A stretch of DNA of 38,090 bases from Patescibacteria group bacterium. Lineage in GTDB: Bacteria; Patescibacteriota; Minisyncoccia; Moranbacterales; UBA11712. The DNA lies in the NCBI GenBank assembly GCA_030018805.1, contig JASEHL010000006.1:1-38090 (forward strand). Direction: 5' to 3'. The notes beneath the pieces are model-generated. The model had not been told where the DNA came from and ran no database searches. It saw nothing but the letters and a program-made list of their open reading frames with translations. How positions within the stretch are numbered: the stretch's first letter is position 1; each line of letters opens with the position of its first letter. Shown in pieces: positions 24,601 to 32,699 of the stretch. Both the position numbers and the translations under genes were made by a program.

Positions 24601-26031
24601 ATGCACAACAAAATAATAAAAAAAATAAGGCACTCGCTTTCGGCAACTCCTTTTGAAGATGATATTCAACACACCCGCTATAAAAAAGCAAGCGGAAGAG
24701 AAAGGAATGATATTTTAATCCACAACATACCGTATTTATTTACCTGCGACGAAACGGAAAAATTGAGATGCTTTCGGAATTATTCGATTGTTATTTCCGG
24801 CGGAATTATTCAGGAAGTTATTCCGGCCAAGAAAGCCAACCCCGGCAAATACAATCTTGTCTATGAGGCTGGCATGAGAGGCGGAATCGTCGTCACGCCG
24901 GGCCTTATCAACGCGCACTCTCATCCCCCGATGTATCTCATGAGATCCGCCATGATGCTCGATGAGGGTGAATCAATCGACGAAACAATCGCGGCCATGC
25001 CCCGATGGGAACGGGCGATGACGGACGAGGATTACACTTTTTCGGCCATCGGCGACATTACCGAACAGCAAAAAGCGGGTATCACGACGACTTTGAGCCA
25101 CTTTGCGGTCTATTGGCCCATTGAGCTGGCGGCGCGGGCGACGAAACAAAACGTGATAAACGCGGTGAGCGTGGCTTCGAACTCACATCCCGAAAATTCT
25201 CCAGAGCTTATCCGCGAGATAATAAAAAAGCAGGAGGCTCCGGCGGAATCACAGCTTGCTATCGCGCTTCACTATGTTCATCGCGCTAACGCCAAAATTC
25301 TTGAAGAAGTAAAAAACTTACAATCTGAATACAACCTTCTTTTCACCTGCCATATGGCCGAAAGCGAGAAAGTCGAGAAAAAATGCGTCGCCCTCCATGG
25401 CAAAAGAGAAGTCGAGATGCTCGAAAAATACGGGCTTCTCACAAACCGAACGATTGCGTCCCATTCAATTTATGTGACAGACAGAGAAATAAAAAAGCTT
25501 GTCCAAAATAAAGTCGGTATCGTTCATCTTCCAACTTCGAATGTAATTCACAAAAGCGGGACATTTCCTCTTTGGAAATTTATTGACGCGGCCGGAAATT
25601 CATATATCGCGCTTGGCACGGACGGTGTCGTAAGCAAAAGTCGGCTTGATCTGCTCTCGGAAGCCTATCAAACGAGAATCACCCATCTTTATTCACGGAC
25701 AGTAAAATTCGGTTCACTTTTCAAAATGATGACAACAAATGCGGCAAGAACGCTCAACATGCCCAATCGGGGAAAAATTTTGCCGGGCATGCAAGCCGAT
25801 CTCGCGTTTTGGAAACTGAAAGACCGCGGTTTCATCCCATTCGACGAAAAAAATCCGATGACGCTTCTTGGAAATCTCATCACGCACGGAGGCCGTGCGG
25901 TCAGAGACCTGATGATAAACGGGGAATTTATTGTGAAAAGCCGCCGTCACACGAAGATAAATGAAAGCAAACTTCTGGCTGCTCTGCAGAAAAAGCATAT
26001 AGCGATGCGGAAAAGGGTAATCAAAAAATAA
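24601..26031 (+). CDS. Amidohydrolase (chlorohydrolase / SAH-MTA / guanine deaminase-like)
   Basis: VVTPGLINAHSHPPMYLMRS, LTCHMAESE, IASHSIYVTDREI, IVHLPTSNVIHKSG, IALGTDGVVSKSRLDLLSE, GKILPGMQADLAFWKL. Confidence 0.85.
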   Translation: MHNKIIKKIRHSLSATPFEDDIQHTRYKKASGRERNDILIHNIPYLFTCDETEKLRCFRNYSIVISGGIIQEVIPAKKANPGKYNLVYEAGMRGGIVVTPGLINAHSHPPMYLMRSAMMLDEGESIDETIAAMPRWERAMTDEDYTFSAIGDITEQQKAGITTTLSHFAVYWPIELAARATKQNVINAVSVASNSHPENSPELIREIIKKQEAPAESQLAIALHYVHRANAKILEEVKNLQSEYNLLFTCHMAESEKVEKKCVALHGKREVEMLEKYGLLTNRTIASHSIYVTDREIKKLVQNKVGIVHLPTSNVIHKSGTFPLWKFIDAAGNSYIALGTDGVVSKSRLDLLSEAYQTRITHLYSRTVKFGSLFKMMTTNAARTLNMPNRGKILPGMQADLAFWKLKDRGFIPFDEKNPMTLLGNLITHGGRAVRDLMINGEFIVKSRRHTKINESKLLAALQKKHIAMRKRVIKK

Positions 26032-26108
26032 ACTGCCAGCCTGATTTTTCCAAATTGCGTATTTGGCCAAAACTAGACTTTTCCTCTTTTTTTATGTAAA
26101 TTATAAGT

Positions 26109-27131
26109 GTGAATAAAGAAAATATAGCTGGAATCAAATCTAGGTTTTTTGAAGACATATCCAACTCTCAAACCGAGAAAAGTCTTTATGACGTGAAAGT
26201 GAAATACGTCGGTCGAAACGGAGAGCTTACGAAAATTCTCAAAAATCTCAAAAATCTTCCGCCCGAAGAAAGAAAAGAAATCGGTCCGCTGGCCAATCGG
26301 GCGCGGCATGAAATTGAAAAGGCTTACGAAGAGCGAAAAAAAGAACTGGGCGAACGGATTGATTGGGAAAAAGAAAAAATAGACGTTACTTTGCCCGGAA
26401 AAAAAGAAGAAATCGGCAGCCTTCATCCAGCAACTTTAGTTTATAGAGAAATCGAAAAAATATTTCCCTTGATGGGTTTTGAAATCGTTGAAGGTCCGGA
26501 ACTTGAGACGGATTGGTATAATTTCACCTCTCTCAATTTTCCTTTTGACCATCCGGCGCGCGATATGCAGGACACGTTTTGGATAAAGTCCGACAAAAAA
26601 AAATTAGTTTTGAGAACTCATACTTCCCCAGTCCAAGTGCGATACATGGAAAAAAGAAAACCGCCGTTTCGGATAATTGTGCCAGGCCGCGTTTTTCGGA
26701 ACGAAGCCACTGATGCTGCCCACGAGCACACTCTTCATCAGTTCGAGGCTCTGGTTGTCGGGGAAAATATAAACGTCGGACACTTCAAGTACATTGCGAA
26801 ACTTTTTTTTAGCGCTTTCTTCGGAAAAAAAGTTGATATCCGTCTTCGGCCGAGCTTTTTTCCGTTCACGGAACCAAGTTTTGAATTTGACATAAGCTGT
26901 ACCGTTTGCGCTGGAAAAGGATGTCCTTCCTGCAAAAATGGAGGCTGGCTTGAAATTGGAGGAGCGGGAATGGTCAATCAGAACGTTTTTGTGTCCGCCG
27001 GCTATCCGCGAAACCGCTACCAAGGTTTTGCCTGGGGATTTGGAATCGAACGACTTGCTATGATGAAGTATAAAATCGATGACATCCGCTGGTTCGAAAG
27101 CGGGGATTTGAGGTTTATCAAGCAATTTTGA
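26109..27131 (+). CDS. pheS: Phenylalanyl-tRNA synthetase alpha subunit
   Basis: GTG start; GSLHPATLVYREIEKIFPLMGFEIVEGPELETDWYNFTSLNFPFDHPARDMQDTFW; GFAWGFGIERLAMMKY. Confidence 0.97.
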   Translation: MNKENIAGIKSRFFEDISNSQTEKSLYDVKVKYVGRNGELTKILKNLKNLPPEERKEIGPLANRARHEIEKAYEERKKELGERIDWEKEKIDVTLPGKKEEIGSLHPATLVYREIEKIFPLMGFEIVEGPELETDWYNFTSLNFPFDHPARDMQDTFWIKSDKKKLVLRTHTSPVQVRYMEKRKPPFRIIVPGRVFRNEATDAAHEHTLHQFEALVVGENINVGHFKYIAKLFFSAFFGKKVDIRLRPSFFPFTEPSFEFDISCTVCAGKGCPSCKNGGWLEIGGAGMVNQNVFVSAGYPRNRYQGFAWGFGIERLAMMKYKIDDIRWFESGDLRFIKQF

Positions 27132-27168
27132 TTTTTAAGGTTTAGCCTTAAAAATGCCTTAAAAATCT
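27131..27168. repeat. Palindrome ATTTTTAAGG-TTTAG-CCTTAAAAAT plus extra half copy gCCTTAAAAATC
   Basis: Read directly in the pheS-pheT gap. Confidence 0.8.
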
Positions 27169-27175
27169 AGAAAGT

Positions 27176-29188
27176 ATGAAATACAGCTACACGTGGCTAA
27201 AAGAATTATCCGGAACAAAAAAATCGCCCAAAGAATTGGCCGAACTTTTGACTATGCGGGCATTTGAGGTCGAGGATGCGAAAACCGAAGGAAAAGAAAC
27301 TCAACTCGAAATTTCTATACTACCAAATCGCGGCCACGACGCGCTCTCACACATTGGAATAGCACGGGAAATCTGCGCCTGCGAAGGGCGAAAATTCATC
27401 CTAAGGTCGAACCTTAGGATGCTCCTAAGGTCGAACCTTAGGAAAAGACTGGAGGTTGAAATCAAAGACAAAAAACTTTGCCTTCGTTATATGGGAGCGG
27501 TTTTGGAAAATATAAAAGTCGGTCCGTCACCAAAATGGATGCAGGAGAAATTGTTGGTTTGCGGCGTGAAGCCGATAAACAATGTCGTGGATGTTACTAA
27601 TTACATAATGCTCGAAACGGGACAGCCGCTCCACGCTTTTGATGCGGACAAAACTACGGGAAATATAATTGTGCGTAGAGCCAAGAAAGGCGAAAAAATT
27701 AAATTATTAGACGAGAAAACATACGAACTCAATGAAAATAATCTTGTTATTGCCGACTCCGAAAAAGCGTTGGCACTGGCGGGCGTGATGGGTGGGCTTG
27801 GTTCTTCGATAAATAAAAATACCGCCTCTATAATTTTAGAGTCCGCAAATTTTAACTCTACAAGCATAAGAAAAACCAGAACGGCGCATAACGTTATTAC
27901 TGAATCATCGTATCGCTTTGAGCGCGATATTGATCCGAATTTGGCGGAAACAGCAGCGGCTCGGGCAATTGAACTCCTCGAAGAATATGGCGGAAAGAAT
28001 GTTAAGACAGCAGCAATCAGTGATGTTTACCCGAAAAAAGTAAAACCTTGGCGGATAAAACTGGATACAAATTACGTGAATAAATTACTCGGTGAAAATA
28101 TTCCTGTGGCGAAAATGAAAAACATACTTGAAAATCTCGGCATGAAGATGCTTGGAAATCGAGTTTCCAAGTTAAATGTCGAGGTTCCAACCCGCCGGAT
28201 TGATCTCAAAACCCCGGAAGATTTGATCGAAGAAATCGGCCGGATTTACGGCTACGAGAATATTCAAGAGCAGGCGCTTGTCGCTGAAGTGAAAACCCCG
28301 CCCCAGAACGCAAAAAGAGATTTTGAAAATAAACTTCGGGATATTCTGACCGGACTTGGTTTTTCCGAGGTTATGAATTATTCATTCTACGGCGCGGACG
28401 ACATCGCGAAATGTAATTTGGGCGCAGAAGACCATATCGAAATTGCTAATCCATTGAGTTTGGACCAGCAGTATCTGCGAAGAGCACTTATTCCCAATCT
28501 CTTGAGGAATGTAGAGTTAAACTCGAAACATTTTAACGAAATTCAAATTTTTGAAATTGGAAAAAAATTCCGCAAAAATAACGAAAGCATGGCTGAAATT
28601 AGCATACTGAATGGGTTACTAGCGAACGATTCGAAAAATCCCTTTTTTGAACTAAAAGGTAAACTGGAAGCATTGCTCGATAATTTAGGCCACGGAAATA
28701 CAAAATACGAAACGATAGACCCCAAATACAAGGTGTGGCATCCAGCGCGTGTCGCAAGAATTCTTATAGAAGGCAAAAAAATTGGAAAAATCGGTGAAAT
28801 AAGTCCGCTGGTTGCAAAAAAATACGGTATCAAGAAACGGGTGGCCTGTTTCGGATTGCAAATTGATAAATTATTGGAATTAGAAATAAAAGAAAAAATA
28901 TATCATGCCATTGCGAAATTCCCGATCGTCGAGCGAGATATTTCCATGTTCGTGGGAAAAGACACGAAATACGCCGACATCGCTTCAAAAATTGAAAAAA
29001 GCGGAGGAAATCTCGTGAAAGAAATCAACCTTTTCGATATTTTTGAAAAAGAAGGCGAAAAAAGTTTGGCTCTGCGGCTGAAAATCGGATCCGACGCGAA
29101 AACTTTAACCTCCGAAAAAATCGACGCGGTGATGAAGAAAATAATCTCCACGCTTGAAAAAGATTTGAAAGTGAAAGTGAGAAAATAA
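27176..29188 (+). CDS. pheT: Phenylalanyl-tRNA synthetase beta subunit (short form)
   Basis: SYTWLKELSG...SILPNRGHDALSHIGIAREI; KPINNVVDVTNYIMLETGQPLHAFDADK; FAKFPIVERDIS-like C-terminus with FDX-ACB domain. Confidence 0.96.
   Translation: MKYSYTWLKELSGTKKSPKELAELLTMRAFEVEDAKTEGKETQLEISILPNRGHDALSHIGIAREICACEGRKFILRSNLRMLLRSNLRKRLEVEIKDKKLCLRYMGAVLENIKVGPSPKWMQEKLLVCGVKPINNVVDVTNYIMLETGQPLHAFDADKTTGNIIVRRAKKGEKIKLLDEKTYELNENNLVIADSEKALALAGVMGGLGSSINKNTASIILESANFNSTSIRKTRTAHNVITESSYRFERDIDPNLAETAAARAIELLEEYGGKNVKTAAISDVYPKKVKPWRIKLDTNYVNKLLGENIPVAKMKNILENLGMKMLGNRVSKLNVEVPTRRIDLKTPEDLIEEIGRIYGYENIQEQALVAEVKTPPQNAKRDFENKLRDILTGLGFSEVMNYSFYGADDIAKCNLGAEDHIEIANPLSLDQQYLRRALIPNLLRNVELNSKHFNEIQIFEIGKKFRKNNESMAEISILNGLLANDSKNPFFELKGKLEALLDNLGHGNTKYETIDPKYKVWHPARVARILIEGKKIGKIGEISPLVAKKYGIKKRVACFGLQIDKLLELEIKEKIYHAIAKFPIVERDISMFVGKDTKYADIASKIEKSGGNLVKEINLFDIFEKEGEKSLALRLKIGSDAKTLTSEKIDAVMKKIISTLEKDLKVKVRK
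27398..27443. repeat. Two tandem copies of palindrome TCCTAAGGTCGAACCTTAGGA inside pheT, 24-nt period
   Basis: Copies at 27399-27419 and 27423-27443; encode LRSNLR-ML-LRSNLR in frame. Confidence 0.9.
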
Positions 29189-29193
29189 TTCTA

Positions 29194-29236
29194 GTACAGT
29201 ATTGCAGCCTGCCTGCCGACAGGCAGGTATACTGTA
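29194..29236. repeat. Palindrome CCTGCCTG-CCGA-CAGGCAGG flanked by ACAGTAT/ATACTGT
   Basis: Read directly; core at 29208-29227 in pheT-valS gap. Confidence 0.85.
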
Positions 29237-29249
29237 TTGATTATTAGCA

Positions 29250-31736
29250 ATGAAAGAAATCTCGAAGCATTATGACCCCTCCGAAACTGAACCAAGGTGG
29301 CTCAAGTTTTGGGAAAAAGAGGGAATATACAAATTTGATCCCCGCGCGAAAGGGGAGATTTTTTCGATTGACACTCCACCGCCGTATGTGAGCGGAAGAA
29401 TGCACGTCGGGCATGCCTCTTCTTTTTCACAGGAAGATTTCGTCGCTCGATACCAAAAAATGCGCGGCAAAAACATTTTTCATCCTTTTGGAACGGATGA
29501 CAACGGGCTGCCGACGGAGAGGTTGGTTGAAAAAACATACAACGTCAAAGCGACAAAGATGAAGCGGGGAGATTTTATCAGGCTTTGCAATAAAATGCTT
29601 TCCGAAATGACGCCGGAATTCATCGAGGACTGGAAAGACATTGGAATGTCCTGTGATTTTTCAAAAATGTATTCCACGATCGACGATCATTCAAGAGAAA
29701 TAAGCCAGTGGCACTTCATTGATTTATACAAGAAGCAAAGAGTATACCGCCAGGAAGCGCCGGTGATCTGGTGCCCGCATTGCCAAACAGCCATCGCTCA
29801 AGCGGACTTGGAGGATAAAGAGTCGAAAACTTTTTTTAGTAACTTAGTTTTCAAATTGAAGAACGGAAAAGGTCTTATTATTTCGACGACCAGGCCAGAG
29901 CTTCTTTCGAGCTGTGTGGCTATTTTTGTCCACCCGCGCGACTTGCGCTATAAAAGATTGGTCGGGCAAAAAGCGAAAGTGCCTCTTTTCAACTATTGGG
30001 TTGAAATAAAAACTGATAAAAAAGTAGACATGAAAAAAGGAAGTGGGGCGGTGATGTGCTGCACCTTTGGGGATAAAACGGACGTTGAATGGTTCAAAGA
30101 ATATAAATTGCCGCTCAAAGTTTCCCTTGACGCGGAAGGCAAGCTCACGAAGCTGGCCAAAAAATACGCGAATCTTTCCATAAAGGAGGCGCGCAGTCGA
30201 ATCATTGAAGATTTGAAGACTAAAAAGTTGCTGACCGCTCAAAAAGAAATAAGTCATACGGTTAACATCCATGAACGTTGCAAAACGGAAATCGAAATTC
30301 TCAATTCCAAACAATGGTTTATTAGATATCTTGATAAAAAGAATGAACTCATCGAGCTGGGGAGAAAAATTGAGTGGCATCCACCTTTTATGCGGTCCCG
30401 TTATGAAAATTGGGTAAAAGGTCTGAGCTGGGACTGGGCAATTTCGAGGCAGAGATTTTTCGGCGTTTCTTTTCCGGTGTGGTATTGCCAAAAATGCGGA
30501 GAAGTAAAATTGGCGGAAGAAAAAGATTTGCCGGTCGATCCGCTCGCGGACAAACCAAAAGGAAAATGCGGAAAGTGTGGTGGGTCAAAATTTTCTCCGG
30601 AAAAAGATGTTATGGATACTTGGGCAACAAGTTCCCTGACTCCCCAGTTGGCGCTTCAACTATTTTACGGCGAGAAAGAGACAAAAAAAATGATCCCCAT
30701 GAGCCTTCGTCCTCAAGCCCATGACATAATTTCAACCTGGCTTTTTTATACGGTTGTCCGCTCAAATTTTCATCTTGGGAAACTCCCATGGAATAGAGTC
30801 ATGATATCGGGCTATGTCACCGATCCGAACGGTAGAAAAATGTCCAAAAGTTTGGGAAATGTTATTTCGCCGAAAGTAATACTTGAAAAATACGGGGCGG
30901 ACGCTCTGCGTCTGTGGGCGGCGGGACGAAGTGTTGGACAGGATCTCAACTATTCCGAAGAGGAAATTCAAGCCGGGAAAAAGTTTTTGACGAAACTGTG
31001 GAACGTAACGCGGTTTGTGATGATGAATTTATCCCTCGCCACTTTAGAAAAAATATCAAAATCATATTTTTCTCAATCCGGGAAAAAGGAACCAAATAAA
31101 GACGCTATTTTAAACAAAGTGGTGAGGGACGAGGCAGACAAATGGATACTGGCGGAGCTGCAGGAACTTGTTGATTCGGCGACGAAGAGTTTCGAAAATT
31201 ACGATTATTCTTCGGCAAAACTGGCGATTGAAAAATTTTTCTGGATAAAGTTGGCGGACAATTATATCGAAATTGTGAAGAATCGACTTTATGACGAAAG
31301 TCCGAAAAACAAAAAGGGTCGAGAATCCGCGCAGTTTACTTTATATACAGTGTTGCTCACGCTTCTGCGGCTTCTGGCGCCGTTCATTCCGTTCGCGACC
31401 GAAGAGATATATCAGACATTTTTCAAGACAAACAAAACTCCGAAATCAATTCATCTCTGTGACTGGCCGGAGGCGAATAAAAAACTGGCCGACAAAAAAA
31501 GAGTCGAATTCGGGAAAATTCTACTCAAGATAGTTGGTCAAATCCGGAAGCACAAAGCCGAGCGAGGACTCTCAATGAAGACGGAAATCAAGAAATTGGA
31601 AATATTTTGCGATGGGAACATCAGAAAATCCATCGAAGAAATCGAGGGCGATTTGAAAGCAGTCGGGAATATAGGTGAAATCAAATTCAAAAAAAGCGGC
31701 AAATTAAGAATTAAAATAAGCGATTTTAAGGCTTAG
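29250..31736 (+). CDS. valS: Valyl-tRNA synthetase (class I, archaeal-like branch features)
   Basis: YVSGRMHVGHASSFSQEDFVARYQKMRGKNIFHPFGTDDNGLPTE; VIWCPHCQTAIAQADLEDKES; WAISRQRFFGVSFPVWYCQKCGE; GRKMSKSLGNVISP. Confidence 0.93.
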   Translation: MKEISKHYDPSETEPRWLKFWEKEGIYKFDPRAKGEIFSIDTPPPYVSGRMHVGHASSFSQEDFVARYQKMRGKNIFHPFGTDDNGLPTERLVEKTYNVKATKMKRGDFIRLCNKMLSEMTPEFIEDWKDIGMSCDFSKMYSTIDDHSREISQWHFIDLYKKQRVYRQEAPVIWCPHCQTAIAQADLEDKESKTFFSNLVFKLKNGKGLIISTTRPELLSSCVAIFVHPRDLRYKRLVGQKAKVPLFNYWVEIKTDKKVDMKKGSGAVMCCTFGDKTDVEWFKEYKLPLKVSLDAEGKLTKLAKKYANLSIKEARSRIIEDLKTKKLLTAQKEISHTVNIHERCKTEIEILNSKQWFIRYLDKKNELIELGRKIEWHPPFMRSRYENWVKGLSWDWAISRQRFFGVSFPVWYCQKCGEVKLAEEKDLPVDPLADKPKGKCGKCGGSKFSPEKDVMDTWATSSLTPQLALQLFYGEKETKKMIPMSLRPQAHDIISTWLFYTVVRSNFHLGKLPWNRVMISGYVTDPNGRKMSKSLGNVISPKVILEKYGADALRLWAAGRSVGQDLNYSEEEIQAGKKFLTKLWNVTRFVMMNLSLATLEKISKSYFSQSGKKEPNKDAILNKVVRDEADKWILAELQELVDSATKSFENYDYSSAKLAIEKFFWIKLADNYIEIVKNRLYDESPKNKKGRESAQFTLYTVLLTLLRLLAPFIPFATEEIYQTFFKTNKTPKSIHLCDWPEANKKLADKKRVEFGKILLKIVGQIRKHKAERGLSMKTEIKKLEIFCDGNIRKSIEEIEGDLKAVGNIGEIKFKKSGKLRIKISDFKA

Positions 31737-31745
31737 CCTTAAAAT
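31723..31745. repeat. Palindrome ATTTTAAGGCT-T-AGCCTTAAAAT spanning the valS stop codon
   Basis: Read directly; provides codons DFKA and TAG of valS. Confidence 0.8.
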
Positions 31746-31746
31746 T

Positions 31747-32592
31747 ATGAAAATCACTGTTGCAAAAAATTCCGGATTTTGCTTCGGCGTGAAACGCGCC
31801 TATGATTTGGCGTGCGTGAATTCAAAAAACTGCGACGAACTTTATATTTTCGGAAAACTCGTGCACAACGACGACGTTTGTCGCGATCTCAAAAGGAGAG
31901 GAATCAAGGAAATAAAATCTCTGGGGGCGGCAAAAAACGGGACAGTGATTTTCACTGCTCATGGAATTGGTCCGGACGCCTATGAAAAGGCGCAATCGAG
32001 GGGAATGAGGATAATCGACACAACTTGCCCAAAAGTGATGAAAGCGCAAAGGCTTGCAAAAAACTATGCCGGAAAGAATTACCGAGTAATCGTTTTCGGC
32101 GATAAAAATCACACAGAAGTAAAGAGCATCCTCAAGTGGTCAGAAAACAGGGCGATAGTTGTCGGGAGCCTCGAAAGAGCGAAAAAATTAAGGATCGATA
32201 AAAGAAAAAAATATCGCCTTATTTCACAGACGACCCAAAATGTGAAGGAGTTTGAAAATGTAAAAAAATATTTCGCTGGAAAATTGCCGGACTTCGAATG
32301 TTTCAACACAATCTGCGATTCAACCGACAACCGCCAAAATGAAATCCGAAAATTGGCAAAAGCAAATGACGCCGTGACCGTGATCGGCGGACGCGACAGC
32401 GCCAATTCAAAAAGATTATACGAAATCGCAAAAGCGATAAACCCCAAAACGTATTTTATCGAAAACGCAAGACAGTTGAAGAAAAGCTGGTTTGGTGATA
32501 TAAAAAAGGTAGCTGTTTCTGCGGGGGCTTCCACGCCGAAATGGGTTATTAATGAAGTTATCAGCAGAATCGGAAAGAGCCAGAAAGGTTAA
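31747..32592 (+). CDS. ispH: 4-hydroxy-3-methylbut-2-enyl diphosphate reductase
   Basis: NSGFCFGVKRAYDLA, AHGIGPDAYEKA, DTTCPKV, GDKNHTEVKS, NTICDSTDNRQNEIRKLA, VSAGASTPKWVINEV. Confidence 0.95.
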   Translation: MKITVAKNSGFCFGVKRAYDLACVNSKNCDELYIFGKLVHNDDVCRDLKRRGIKEIKSLGAAKNGTVIFTAHGIGPDAYEKAQSRGMRIIDTTCPKVMKAQRLAKNYAGKNYRVIVFGDKNHTEVKSILKWSENRAIVVGSLERAKKLRIDKRKKYRLISQTTQNVKEFENVKKYFAGKLPDFECFNTICDSTDNRQNEIRKLAKANDAVTVIGGRDSANSKRLYEIAKAINPKTYFIENARQLKKSWFGDIKKVAVSAGASTPKWVINEVISRIGKSQKG

Positions 32593-32598
32593 TGTCTC

Positions 32599-32632
32599 AT
32601 TGCTAATTTTTGCTATCGCAATATTTAGCAAT
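32599..32632. repeat. Hairpin ATTGCTAA..TTGC-TAT-GCAA..TTAGCAAT between ispH and proS
   Basis: Read directly. Confidence 0.6.
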
Positions 32633-32699
32633 ATTAAAAAAATTTATCTTTCATTTCCTTTCTTTTCGGCATAGAGCGAATCTTATTATCTGCAAATTA

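Noticed and set aside
24593-24601. TATAAT immediately before the amidohydrolase ATG as promoter for a leaderless mRNA
   Set aside because: Spacing would place the TSS inside the gene; AT-rich background makes chance -10 matches common.
29844-30491. 215-aa minus-strand ORF
   Set aside because: Antisense to valS; shadow ORF composition (Phe-rich).
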